Assembly: GCA_900553265.1 (NCBI GenBank)
Contig: USDD01000008.1
Span: forward strand, 1-48,109
Length of the DNA: 48,109 bases
Origin: an uncultured Eubacteriales bacterium
GTDB lineage: Bacteria; Bacillota; Clostridia; Christensenellales; Aristaeellaceae
Reading direction: 5' to 3'
Positions 1 to 7,605 of the stretch are shown piece after piece. How positions within the stretch are numbered: the first letter of the stretch is position 1; every line of letters begins with the position of its first letter. The notes beneath the pieces were generated by a model, which was not told the origin of the DNA, ran no database searches, and saw only the letters and a list, made by a program, of their open reading frames with translations. Position numbers and translations under genes: made by a program.

Positions 1-132
1 CGAAGCTCGCCGCGCCCGCCCGCGCCATCAGCTCCCCGGTCGTGCCCAGCGCCGCAAGCCGCCCATGGGACGGCACGGCGATGCTGTCAGCCCCGCACGC
101 GTCGCCAATTTCGCTGGGAGCGGCTTTTTCGC
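1..132 (-). pseudogene. Decayed partial copy of ABC transporter ATPase C-terminus
   Basis: Read on the minus strand, this stretch encodes a peptide containing AVPSHGRLAALGTTGELMAR, which closely matches the C-terminal end of the ATPase encoded just upstream (SHGRMAALGTTGELMARAGAASF). Bases 1-55 are identical to bases 171-225, and the similarity continues with scattered changes to about base 93. The copy lies in a different frame from the stop codon of the intact ATPase gene, has no start codon and has degenerate sequence where the D-loop/H-loop region should be. It is best read as a truncated tandem duplicate or gene remnant. Its other end is outside the window, so a second, longer paralogue whose 5' part was lost cannot be excluded. 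Confidence 0.6.
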
Positions 133-852
133 TCAGCCTTCTCCGCCCGCCAGCCGGACGAACGCGTCCTCGAAGCTCGCCGCGCCCGCCCGCGCCATCA
201 GCTCCCCGGTCGTGCCCAGCGCCGCCATCCGCCCATGGGACAGCACGGCGATGCGGTCGGCCAGCTGCTCGGCCTCGCCCAGATCGTTGGTGGTCAGAAT
301 CAGCGCCGCCCGACCGCGCAGCGCGCGGATGCGCCCGCACAGCTCCCGCCGGGCCAGCACGTCCAGCCCCAGCGTCGGCTCGTCCAGCGCCAGCACGGCC
401 GGATTGCCCAGCAGCGCCATGGCGATGCTCAGCCGCCGCTTCCATCCTCCGGACAGGCGCTTTGCCCGCTGCGAACGCACCTCCTGAAGCCCCAGCTCGC
501 CCAGCGCCGATTCCGCCGCCCGGCGCGCATGGTCTTTATCCATACCGCGCACGCCGGCCATCAGCTCCAGATTCTCCCACACCGTCAGGTTCTCGGCCAC
601 GGCGCTCTCCTGAGGCGAAAGGCCCAGCGCCGCGCGCGCCTCGGGACTTCCCGCGGGATGACCCATGACAAAGACCTCGCCCGAATCGGCGGGGAGCAGC
701 CCGGCGGCCAGCTTCAGCGTCGTGGTCTTGCCCGCGCCGTTCAGGCCCAGCAGCGCCAGCGCGCCGCCCTCGGGCACCTCCAGCGAGAGATTGTCCACCG
801 CCGCGCGGTCGCCGAACCGCTTCGTCAGATTTCGAATTTCCAGCGCGTTCAC
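133..852 (-). CDS. ABC transporter ATP-binding protein
   Basis: This is a 239-residue cytoplasmic ATPase subunit of an ABC-2 type exporter or drug/antimicrobial resistance transporter. Visible motifs are Walker A (GLNGAGKTT, about residues 36-44), a Q-loop (SPQES), the signature LSGGWKRRL, and Walker B (VLALDEPTLGLD). The histidine of the H-loop is replaced by asparagine: the sequence reads ILTTNDLGEAEQ where relatives have TTHDLGEAE. That residue normally contacts the ATP gamma phosphate. The GTG start at 852 follows AAGGAGG by a few bases and overlaps the stop of the DUF3021 gene upstream (GTGA), so an internal in-frame extension upstream is rejected. No permease gene is visible before the window ends. 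The LytTR-DUF3021-ABC order suggests a self-regulated export operon. The family assignment is firm; the substrate is unknown. Confidence 0.9.
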   Translation of the reverse strand: MNALEIRNLTKRFGDRAAVDNLSLEVPEGGALALLGLNGAGKTTTLKLAAGLLPADSGEVFVMGHPAGSPEARAALGLSPQESAVAENLTVWENLELMAGVRGMDKDHARRAAESALGELGLQEVRSQRAKRLSGGWKRRLSIAMALLGNPAVLALDEPTLGLDVLARRELCGRIRALRGRAALILTTNDLGEAEQLADRIAVLSHGRMAALGTTGELMARAGAASFEDAFVRLAGGEG

Positions 853-1304
853 GGCTGTTCCTCCTTTCGGCTCTGCAAAAGCGCGTTCAGCTCGCGGACG
901 CGCTTTTTCCATACCATATACTGCACGCCCCATGTAATGGCGTAGGTTCCCCCGGCGCTCAGCGCGAAGGACAGCACCGCCGGCGGCGTGATAGGCGAAA
1001 AGCAGATCAGCTCCACGGGAATCCATACCGCCGCCGTCAGCGCCAGATGCAGCGCGCCCTGCCTGAAAAAGCTCCACCTCTCCACCTCGAACAACAGCGA
1101 ACCCGCGCCGAAGGCGAAGCCGATCAGGCCGATGAGCAGCGGCTGGAGTCCCGCCGCCGTGACCGGACTGCCCACGCGCTCCACGAATTCCGGCACGCAC
1201 ACGGCCTGCGCGCCGCACAGGCCCATAATCAGCGTGACGACATTGCTCGCCGCCACGCAGACGCAATAGCTGACCGCGCCGCGGCTCAGCGCCTTTTTCC
1301 ACAT
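849..1304 (-). CDS. DUF3021-family membrane protein
   Basis: This is a protein of about 151 residues with four hydrophobic segments, roughly at residues 8-30, 45-68, 78-98 and 104-122, ending in a charged tail (KKRVRELNALLQSRKEEQ). The size, the helix pattern and its position directly after a LytTR regulator match the DUF3021 family, which is commonly paired with LytTR proteins in Bacillota and thought to modulate them at the membrane. The ATG at 1304 follows GAGAGGTGA with good spacing. An in-frame GTG at 1313 is possible but lies too close to the ribosome site. It is translationally coupled to its neighbours on both sides. Its molecular role is not known. Confidence 0.82.
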   Translation of the reverse strand: MWKKALSRGAVSYCVCVAASNVVTLIMGLCGAQAVCVPEFVERVGSPVTAAGLQPLLIGLIGFAFGAGSLLFEVERWSFFRQGALHLALTAAVWIPVELICFSPITPPAVLSFALSAGGTYAITWGVQYMVWKKRVRELNALLQSRKEEQP

Positions 1305-1309
1305 ATGGC

Positions 1310-1744
1310 TCACCTCTCGAATCGTTTTTTGATCTTCGCCACCTGCCGCCGGGAGACATAGGTGACGGTTCCGCCCTCCAGCGTCAGCCGGATGGTTCCG
1401 GCGAGGCTGAAGTCCATGCTCCGAATGGCCGACGCGCGCACCAGCTCGGAGGACGAAATGCGCACGAATTCCTCGCCCAGCCGCTCCTCCAGCTCGTACA
1501 GGCGAAATTTCACCGGGAAAACGCCCTGCGCCGTCTGGGCGAACACCCGCTGTCGCTGGGCATAGACGCGCAGGATCTCCTCGGGCTTCAGCAGCGTCAC
1601 GCCGCGCGGCGTCTGGGCGGACACGGCGCGCTCCGGCTCGGACAGCCGCCGCGCCAGCGCCGCCAGCTCGTCCGTCAGCTCCGGCGCCTGCAGCACCAGC
1701 CTCGGCTCGCTCAGCGTCGGATCGATCTGAATTTCCACCCTCAC
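1310..1744 (-). CDS. LytTR-domain DNA-binding regulator
   Basis: This is a 144-residue stand-alone regulator. The C-terminal half (about residues 45-142) is a LytTR domain: it has the VYAQRQRVFAQTAQG and LYELEERLGEEFVRISSSELVR segments, then RLTLEGGTVTYVSRRQVAKIKKRF. It lacks a receiver domain, as is usual for the regulators paired with DUF3021. The GTG start at 1744 is chosen because GGTGGAG lies five bases upstream. A longer open frame to 1882 runs through the promoter region and is not protein-like. It probably controls its own operon with the DUF3021 protein and the ABC ATPase. Confidence 0.88.
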   Translation of the reverse strand: MRVEIQIDPTLSEPRLVLQAPELTDELAALARRLSEPERAVSAQTPRGVTLLKPEEILRVYAQRQRVFAQTAQGVFPVKFRLYELEERLGEEFVRISSSELVRASAIRSMDFSLAGTIRLTLEGGTVTYVSRRQVAKIKKRFER

Positions 1745-1866
1745 GTGCTCTCCACCCCCCACGGCTGCATCATAGCACTTCCCGGCCGGAATGGCAACCG
1801 ATTTGCGCCGTTCGGTCGTTTTCGGCGCACGATCGGTCATACAAAAACAGAATTTACACAATGGGG

Positions 1867-1896
1867 TTGTTCCCTCGGGCAAATCTATGTTATAAT
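1867..1896 (+). promoter_or_regulatory. Sigma-A type promoter of the transketolase operon
   Basis: TTGTTC at 1867-1872 and a perfect TATAAT at 1891-1896 are separated by 18 bases. The pair lies 80 bases upstream of the transketolase start codon, in an AT-rich patch between divergent genes. Confidence 0.7.
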
Positions 1897-1975
1897 ATCA
1901 GCTGAAGAAACGGTCGAACGCGGCCGCGACGACGGGGTCTGCGCCCCGGCCAAACAACAGAGGAGGCGTACCAAG

Positions 1976-2830
1976 TTGAACGCAATCGAAAAGCGTGAAC
2001 TGAAAAAGTTCGCTGCGGAAATCCGCATCACGCTCCTCGAGGAGCTGAAGGCCCGTGGCTTCGGCCACATCGGCGGCTCTCTGAGCGTGTGCGATCTGCT
2101 GGCCGTGCTGTACGGCAAGGTCATGAACTACAAGGTTGAGGATCCCCAGTGGGCCGACCGCGACAAGCTGGTCTGCTCCAAGGGTCATGCCGGCCCGGCG
2201 ATCTACGCCACGCTGGCGCTGAAGGGCTTCTTCCCCAAGGAGGAGCTGGCGACGCTGAACCGTCCCGGCACGAAGCTGCCCAGCCACTGCGACAAGAACA
2301 AGACCCGCGGCGTGGACTGCACCACCGGCTCTCTGGGCCAGGGCACCTCTCAGGCCGTAGGCATGGCGCTGGGCGACGCCATCAAGGGCCGTCCGTCCCG
2401 CACGTTCCTGATCGTCGGCGACGGCGAGCTCAACGAGGGTCAGTGCTGGGAGGCGGCCATGTTCACCGCCGCCAAGAAGGTTTCCAATCTGGTCTGGATC
2501 ATTGACGACAACAAGAAGCAGCTGGACGGCCCCACCGACGAAATCCTGCCCGCCTTCGATTTCCGCGCCAAGTTCGAGGCCTTCGGCTTCGACGCCGTGC
2601 GCATCGACGGCAGCGACGTGGAGCAGCTCTACGACGCGCTGACCCGCAAGCCCATCGCCGGCAAGCCCATCGCCATCATCATGGACAATGTCAAGGGCCG
2701 CGGCGTGAAGGCCGTCGAGGAGACCGCCGCCAACCATTCCATGACCGTGGACGCGGCGACCTGGGACAGCTACATCGACGCGGTCAAGGCCGATCTCGAA
2801 GCGCTGGAGAAGGAGGGCGTCGAAGCATGA
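1976..2830 (+). CDS. Transketolase, N-terminal (TPP-binding) subunit
   Basis: This is a 284-residue subunit of a split transketolase, which transfers two-carbon ketol units between sugar phosphates in the non-oxidative pentose phosphate pathway. The N-terminal family features are present: GHIGGSLSVCDLLAVLYG near residue 30, CTTGSLGQGTSQAVGMALGDA, and the thiamine diphosphate/magnesium motif GDGELNEGQCWEAA with DDNKKQLDG after it. The TTG start at 1976 follows AGGAGG (1961-1966). The in-frame sequence upstream of it is non-coding in character and contains the promoter. It overlaps the C-terminal subunit gene by four bases (ATGA), so the two halves are made together. Split transketolases of this kind are common in clostridia. 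Confidence 0.95.
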   Translation: MNAIEKRELKKFAAEIRITLLEELKARGFGHIGGSLSVCDLLAVLYGKVMNYKVEDPQWADRDKLVCSKGHAGPAIYATLALKGFFPKEELATLNRPGTKLPSHCDKNKTRGVDCTTGSLGQGTSQAVGMALGDAIKGRPSRTFLIVGDGELNEGQCWEAAMFTAAKKVSNLVWIIDDNKKQLDGPTDEILPAFDFRAKFEAFGFDAVRIDGSDVEQLYDALTRKPIAGKPIAIIMDNVKGRGVKAVEETAANHSMTVDAATWDSYIDAVKADLEALEKEGVEA

Positions 2831-3783
2831 AAGTGATTTACAACGGCTCTGCCGACGTCAAGGCGTTCAAGGACGTTTTTGCAAAGATGATTCCCCAGAT
2901 GATCGACGACGACCCCAACGTCGTCTATCTGGACGCGGACCTGATGAGCTGCATCGGCGTGGCCAAGGCCGCCAAGACCCGCACCGACCGCATGATTAAC
3001 TGCGGCATCGCCGAGGCCAACATGGTGGGCATCGCCGCCGGTCTCGCGGCCGTGGGCTTCAAGCCCATCTGCCACAGCTTCGGCCCCTTCGCCTCCCGCC
3101 GCTGCTACGATCAGGCGTTCATGTCCGCGGGCTACGCCCACAACGACATCACCATCATCGGCACCGACCCGGGCGTGTGCGCCGGCTACAACGGCGGCAC
3201 CCACATGCCCTTCGAGGACATGGCCATGTACCGCGCGCTTCCGGGCGCGACCGTCGTGGACGTGACCGACACCGCCATGCTGGAGAACATCTTCCCCCAG
3301 CTGGTCAGCCGCGCGGGCGTGAAGTATCTGCGCGTCAACCGCAAGAGCAACGATCTGGTCTATGAGGCCGGCTCCGAGTTCGAAATCGGCAAGGGCGTCG
3401 TGCTCCGCGAGGGCAAGGACGTGACCATCATCGCCTGCGGCTTCATGGTCGGCAGGGCGCTCAAGGCCGCCGAGGAGCTCTCCAAAAAGGGCGTCGAGGC
3501 CAGCGTCATCGACATGTTCACCGTCAAGCCCCTGGACGAGGATCTGGTCGTGGAATACGCGAAGAAGACCGGCAAGGTCGTCACCGTGGAAAACCACAAC
3601 AAGATCGGCGGCCTGTACAGCGCCGTGACCGAGTGCCTGTCCCAGAAGCTGCCCACGCCGGTGCACTACGTCGCCGTCGAGGACGAATACGGCGAGGTCG
3701 GCCCGGTGGACTACCTGGCCGAGCGCTTCGGCCTGACCGCCGAGCACATCGTCGAGGTCGCGGAAAAGGCCGTCAAGGGCTGA
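2827..3783 (+). CDS. Transketolase, C-terminal subunit
   Basis: This 318-residue partner of the preceding subunit carries the pyrimidine-binding and C-terminal domains. The activating glutamate region IAEANMVGIAAGLAAVGFKP, the SFGPFASRRCYDQ segment and the C-terminal domain (KGVEASVIDMFTVKPLDEDLV, then VTVENHNKIGGLYSAV) are all clear. The ATG overlaps the stop of the N-terminal gene. A strong hairpin terminator follows directly, so the operon contains only these two genes. It could also be annotated as a DXP-synthase-like half protein, but the pairing with a TPP-binding N-terminal subunit favours transketolase. Confidence 0.95.
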   Translation: MKVIYNGSADVKAFKDVFAKMIPQMIDDDPNVVYLDADLMSCIGVAKAAKTRTDRMINCGIAEANMVGIAAGLAAVGFKPICHSFGPFASRRCYDQAFMSAGYAHNDITIIGTDPGVCAGYNGGTHMPFEDMAMYRALPGATVVDVTDTAMLENIFPQLVSRAGVKYLRVNRKSNDLVYEAGSEFEIGKGVVLREGKDVTIIACGFMVGRALKAAEELSKKGVEASVIDMFTVKPLDEDLVVEYAKKTGKVVTVENHNKIGGLYSAVTECLSQKLPTPVHYVAVEDEYGEVGPVDYLAERFGLTAEHIVEVAEKAVKG

Positions 3784-3796
3784 TTCCGGACTGGTA

Positions 3797-3835
3797 AAGA
3801 GAGTGCCCTTCCGCTTTGCGGAAGGGCACTCTCTT
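3797..3835. terminator. Bidirectional intrinsic terminator
   Basis: A perfect 18-bp stem (3797-3814 with 3818-3835) around a TTT loop lies between the convergent transketolase operon and the membrane protein gene. The stem ends in A-rich and T-rich bases, so it can serve both strands. Confidence 0.85.
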
Positions 3836-3843
3836 CAGTCTCT

Positions 3844-4389
3844 TCACAGTTCGTCGATTTCCTCGATGGACACGATCACGTTTCCATAGGGCTCATACCA
3901 GACGTATCCGATTCTCAGCCGCTGGCCGTCTCTGCGGATGACGCCGCCGTTGACCCTCGCGTTGTGATAGCCCGTGATGAGGCAATTGTCCGAATACTCG
4001 AAGTGCACGCCGCCGAGGTCGAAGGATTCGCTGCTCTTGCCCTCCTTCGGCATCGGAACGAAGTTCTCCACCTGCCCCTCGACGGTTTCATATTCCCCGC
4101 GCTGCCACGCGCCCACCACCGTGCGATGCATGTCCAGCTGGCCGTGCAGAATCAGCAGCGTGCAGACGCACACGAACACGCCGCCCAGATACAGCGGAAG
4201 CCTCGACCGTCTGCGGCTGCCGGCGTCCGCCGCCGGCCGGTACTTGAGCCGAATAACCAGCGCAATCCCCGCGAGCATCAGCAGCGGAAACAGCATTATA
4301 AAATAAATATAATGTCGCCGTATCCCGTCGGAACCTGATAGAGCGTCCGAGCCATCCGCATCGCCTCCGTTCGCAGCCCTTTTCAGCAT
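3844..4389 (-). CDS. Small membrane protein of unknown function
   Basis: I do not recognise this 181-residue protein. It has a charged N-terminus, two hydrophobic helices (about residues 28-46 and 63-81), then an exterior beta-rich domain of about 95 residues that reads like a small barrel (VEGQVENF, FDLGGVHFEYSDNCLITGYHNA, RLRIGYVWYE) and ends in acidic residues. The layout resembles the DUF3592-like proteins with two helices and a modest extracytoplasmic domain, but I do not claim membership. No good ribosome site precedes the ATG at 4389, so the start is uncertain. GGAGG lies inside the first ten codons and could serve a later start. It is a single gene, convergent with the transketolase operon. 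Confidence 0.6.
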   Translation of the reverse strand: MLKRAANGGDADGSDALSGSDGIRRHYIYFIMLFPLLMLAGIALVIRLKYRPAADAGSRRRSRLPLYLGGVFVCVCTLLILHGQLDMHRTVVGAWQRGEYETVEGQVENFVPMPKEGKSSESFDLGGVHFEYSDNCLITGYHNARVNGGVIRRDGQRLRIGYVWYEPYGNVIVSIEEIDEL

Positions 4390-4481
4390 CGCTCATGGTG
4401 CTTCGCCAGCCCACCTGTCCAATCATTATCATAGCACATCCTCCCCTCCCTATCAACCTCCGAACGTCGGAATGCTCTGTC

Positions 4482-4510
4482 TTTACAAAGCCGCAGTTCC
4501 GTGTTAAAAT
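4482..4510 (+). promoter_or_regulatory. Promoter for the DUF5104-like gene
   Basis: TTTACA at 4482-4487 and TAAAAT at 4505-4510 are 17 bases apart. They lie about 50 bases upstream of the start codon at 4561. Confidence 0.5.
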
Positions 4511-4560
4511 GTTCCTGAAAAAAAGCGCTGCCGGGCGACGCTCCGGGCATTGGAGGGAAC

Positions 4561-5157
4561 ATGAAGAGATTCGCTGCGTTTCTGTCGCTGCTGCGCACGC
4601 TTTTTGCGGACTGCGCCGCCGGGGAAGAGAAAATGCGGCCCATGGAAATCATCAATTCGATTCTGACAAACCTTGCGATCAGGCGCTTTCTCGAAAAGCG
4701 CGGAATTCTGACTGAAGACAAAGAAGCCTACAACTACACGAACGCCTTTCTGACCGCCGCTGTGGAGAAGGATCTTCCCGCCATGAAGGCGCTGTTCGCG
4801 CCGAACGCCGTTTCCGAGATCGGCGAGGAGACGCTGGACGAAATGCTGAACGCGTTCACAGACTATTTTGAGGTGGATTCCTTCACGCTCGTAGAGCCCA
4901 TCGGGCCGAATACTTCCGAAAACATAAATCATGGAAAACGATCCAAGGAGCTCATAGGCCGCGAAATCGTCACGGCGGGAACGCGTGAATACCGCATTGC
5001 CCTGCGCTGCATCTCCCGCGACGACTGGGAGCCCGGCAACATCGGTCTGTGGTCGCTCTACATCATCGACGCCGCCGTGGACACGAGCGACGACCCCTAT
5101 TTGGGAGACTTTCAGCATCGCGCGGGCATTTTCTTCGACGTTCCCCGCTCGAGATGA
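4561..5157 (+). CDS. DUF5104-like secreted protein
   Basis: This 198-residue protein starts with a basic, hydrophobic leader (MKRFAAFLSLLRTLFADCA) that resembles a degraded signal peptide or lipoprotein signal. An aspartate sits before the cysteine, where a small residue is required, so lipidation is doubtful. The body contains FLTAAVEKDLPAMKALFAPNA, SFTLVEP and an ALRCISRDDWEPGNIGLWSLYI segment, the pattern I associate with DUF5104 (NTF2-like fold) proteins of clostridia. The ATG at 4561 follows TTGGAGGGAAC. It is transcribed alone: it has its own promoter and a strong terminator. Its function is unknown. Confidence 0.65.
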   Translation: MKRFAAFLSLLRTLFADCAAGEEKMRPMEIINSILTNLAIRRFLEKRGILTEDKEAYNYTNAFLTAAVEKDLPAMKALFAPNAVSEIGEETLDEMLNAFTDYFEVDSFTLVEPIGPNTSENINHGKRSKELIGREIVTAGTREYRIALRCISRDDWEPGNIGLWSLYIIDAAVDTSDDPYLGDFQHRAGIFFDVPRSR

Positions 5158-5163
5158 CGCAAA

Positions 5164-5201
5164 CCCGCCGGTTCTCGCTCTGAGAACCGGCGGGCGTTTT
5201 T
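5164..5201 (+). terminator. Intrinsic terminator
   Basis: A 13-bp perfect stem (5164-5176 with 5182-5194) with a five-base loop is followed by CGTTTTT. It overlaps the last bases of the convergent histidine kinase gene. Confidence 0.9.
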
Positions 5202-6861
5202 ATTTCGCAATGGGAAAGCTCACGGTGATGCAGGTGCCCTCGCCGGGCACGGAGCTCAGGTCAATCTTCGCGCCGTGGAGAAGGGCGGCGTGCTTGACGA
5301 TGGACAGGCCGAGGCCCGTGCCGCCCAGCTCCTTGGAGCGGCTCTTGTTCACGCGGTAGAACCGCTCGAACACGCGGCTCTGCTCCTCGGGCGGAATGCC
5401 GACGCCCGTGTCGCTGACGGAGAGCAGCACGTCGCTTCGGCGATTTTCGATGTTGACGTTCACGCTGCCGCCCCGGCAATTATACTTGATGGCGTTGTCG
5501 CAAAGATTGCGGATCATCAGGCTCAGCAGCTGGGGAACGCCCGTCATGGGCGCGCTCTCGCCGGTGAGCGTCAGCGTCACGCCCGATTCCTCGGCGTAGG
5601 GGCGCAGTCCGTCCGTGGCCTGCTTCGCCAGCTCGAACAGATCCGTTTTTTCGCGCTTCATGTCCTCCGCGCCCTCGTCCAGATGGGACAGGCGAAGGAT
5701 GTCCTCCACCAGCGCCGTCATGCGCTTCGCGTCGGAGAGGATCTGCGCGGAGAATTTCGGCACGTCATCGGACTGAACCATGCCCGAGGCCAGCATCTCC
5801 GCATAGCCCGCGATGGTGTGCAACGGCGTCTTCAGCTCGTGGGAGACGTTGGCGGTGAATTCCCGGCGCAGCTGCTCGTTTTTGAGCTTCTCGGTCACGT
5901 CGAACAGCGTCAGCACCGTGCCCACCCGCTTGCCGTCGGATTCCACGAGGCTGGCGTTGAGCTGGTAGCGCACGCCGCCGAAGGTCAGCGTCTCCTGAGC
6001 GCGCTCGCCCTTCTGCGCCTGCCGGAGGACGTTCTGAAGCTCGCAGGAGTGGTTGAACAGCATGAAATCCTTGCCGATGCAGTAATCCGTCACGTTCAGG
6101 ATTCGCTGAGCCGCGGGATTCAGGCTCATCACGCAGCCATTTTCGTCCAGCAGGATCACGCCCTCCTGCATGGAGCCGGTGGCGGCCTCCATCTCGTGCT
6201 GCCTGCGCTTGAGCTCCGCGCGCTGGATGGTCAGCTGGTTCTGCTGATAGCGCAGGCGATCCATCAGCGGCGCGAGCTCGGGATAGACCGCCGTCTCGTC
6301 CGGCGGATCGAGCTTCATGCCGTTCAGCGGCTGAACGATGCGCCTGGCCAGCCGCGAAGCCAGCCAGAGGGAGAGGGCCAGACCCAGCGCGATGACGATC
6401 AGTATCGGCTGGGACAGGCTGACCAGCAGCGTCAGGATGGTGTACTGCGCGTCCGAGACGCGGACGATGCTGCCGTCCTGAAGCGGCAGGGCGACGTACA
6501 TCTGCCGCTCGGTCAGCGTGTCGGAATAGCGCGTGCTCTCGCCCTCGCCGAGCCGGAGCACCTGCTGAATCTCCTCGCGGCCCAGATGGTTGTCCATCGC
6601 GCCGGCGTTGGCCTCGTTGTCGTAGAGCACCTCGCCGTCGCCGGCGATCCACGTCACGCGGGTTCCGTCCATATCCAGACCGTCAAAGAAGTCCATGCCC
6701 TCGTCAGACACGCCCCGGGCCACCAGATGGGCCTGCTGACGAAGCTGCCGCATCTGCTCCGAGGAGAAGTAGCCGTAGAGCAGATCCATAACCAGCGCCA
6801 TGGAGCCGACGAACACCGCCAGCGCCACCACGCAGATCGACCGAAAGATTCGGCGGGTCAT
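5200..6861 (-). CDS. PhoR-like sensor histidine kinase
   Basis: This 553-residue membrane sensor starts with a transmembrane helix at about residues 9-30, followed by an extracytoplasmic domain of about 130 residues, a second helix at about 160-185, a linker, a PAS domain (GVILLDENGCVMSLNPAAQRI), the HisKA domain with phospho-acceptor histidine in VSHELKTPLHTIAGY, and an ATPase domain with N-box (RNLCDNAIKYN), G1 (DTGVGIP), F-box (FERFYRV) and G2 (GTGLGLSIVKH). This domain order is that of PhoR. The ATG at 6861 overlaps the stop of the response regulator gene (ATGA), so the pair is co-translated. The neighbouring Na/phosphate symporter gene supports a role in phosphate sensing, although no pst or phoU operon is in view. 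Confidence 0.9.
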   Translation of the reverse strand: MTRRIFRSICVVALAVFVGSMALVMDLLYGYFSSEQMRQLRQQAHLVARGVSDEGMDFFDGLDMDGTRVTWIAGDGEVLYDNEANAGAMDNHLGREEIQQVLRLGEGESTRYSDTLTERQMYVALPLQDGSIVRVSDAQYTILTLLVSLSQPILIVIALGLALSLWLASRLARRIVQPLNGMKLDPPDETAVYPELAPLMDRLRYQQNQLTIQRAELKRRQHEMEAATGSMQEGVILLDENGCVMSLNPAAQRILNVTDYCIGKDFMLFNHSCELQNVLRQAQKGERAQETLTFGGVRYQLNASLVESDGKRVGTVLTLFDVTEKLKNEQLRREFTANVSHELKTPLHTIAGYAEMLASGMVQSDDVPKFSAQILSDAKRMTALVEDILRLSHLDEGAEDMKREKTDLFELAKQATDGLRPYAEESGVTLTLTGESAPMTGVPQLLSLMIRNLCDNAIKYNCRGGSVNVNIENRRSDVLLSVSDTGVGIPPEEQSRVFERFYRVNKSRSKELGGTGLGLSIVKHAALLHGAKIDLSSVPGEGTCITVSFPIAK

Positions 6862-7535
6862 TTTTTGCCTCCCATTCTGTAACCCACGCCGCGCACCGTC
6901 TCGATCAGCGAGGCGCAGGGCCCCAGCTTGGCGCGCAGCGTGCCGATATGCACGTCCACCGTGCGGGTCTCCCCCGCAAAGTCGTCGTTCCACACCGCGG
7001 AGAGCAGCGCGTCCCGGGTGAACGCGCGCCCGCGGTTGGTCATCATCAGATAGAGCAGATCGTATTCCTTCAGCGTCAGCGGCGCTTCCCTTCCGTCCAC
7101 CAGCACGCGATGAGACACGGGATCCAGCGTCAGCGCGCCCTCCTGCAAGAGCGTCTCCTGCGCCGGCTCCGGCTCCGTGCGGCGCAGCACCGCGCGCACC
7201 CGGGAAACCATCTCCATCATGCCGAAGGGCTTGGCCAGATAGTCGTCCGCGCCCAGATCCAGCGCCAGCACCTTGTCGTATTCCTCGCCCCTGGCAGTGG
7301 TCATGACGACGGGAACGCGGCGCGTGTCGCCCCGGGCGCGCAGTTTTTTCAGAATGGAAATGCCGTCCTCGCCGGGCAGCATGATGTCCAGCATGACCAT
7401 CTGAGGTTTTTCCGTCTCCAGCGCCTCGAACATCGCCGCGCCGTCCTCAAAGCCCTTCGCCTCAAAGCCCGCCGTTCCCAGCGCATAGATCATCAGATTC
7501 CGAATGGCCGCGTCGTCCTCCACACAATAGATCAT
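6858..7535 (-). CDS. OmpR/PhoB-family response regulator
   Basis: This is a 225-residue regulator. The receiver domain (residues 1-115) contains the acidic pair EDD (6-8), the phosphorylation site Asp50 in MVMLDIMLPGEDG, the switch threonine in VVMTTARGE and the lysine in DDYLAKPF. The C-terminal winged helix (about 130-222) ends TRTVDVHIGTLRAKLG and IETVRGVGYRM, typical of the OmpR/PhoB group. It forms a coupled pair with the PhoR-like kinase encoded downstream. Likely targets are genes of phosphate supply, inferred from the symporter next door. I could not find clear repeated TTAACA-type Pho boxes in front of either gene. Confidence 0.92.
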   Translation of the reverse strand: MIYCVEDDAAIRNLMIYALGTAGFEAKGFEDGAAMFEALETEKPQMVMLDIMLPGEDGISILKKLRARGDTRRVPVVMTTARGEEYDKVLALDLGADDYLAKPFGMMEMVSRVRAVLRRTEPEPAQETLLQEGALTLDPVSHRVLVDGREAPLTLKEYDLLYLMMTNRGRAFTRDALLSAVWNDDFAGETRTVDVHIGTLRAKLGPCASLIETVRGVGYRMGGKK

Positions 7536-7561
7536 GCTCTCACCTCGGAGATTTTTTCTCC

Positions 7562-7585
7562 ATTATACACTAATTTTCGTGTATA
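7562..7585 (-). promoter_or_regulatory. Promoter -10 with overlapping inverted repeat
   Basis: On the minus strand a perfect TATAAT (plus 7562-7567) lies about 25 bases before the response regulator start. It overlaps an inverted repeat TATACAC-N8-GTGTATA (7564-7585), which could be an operator. No strong -35 box is visible. Confidence 0.45.
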
Positions 7586-7605
7586 TGCGCGTTCCGGCGC
7601 AAAAA

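Noticed and set aside
7536..7605. Pho-box repeats in front of the regulator
   Set aside because: I looked for spaced TTAACA-type repeats here and upstream of the symporter and found none. Only the short inverted repeat at 7564-7585 is real.
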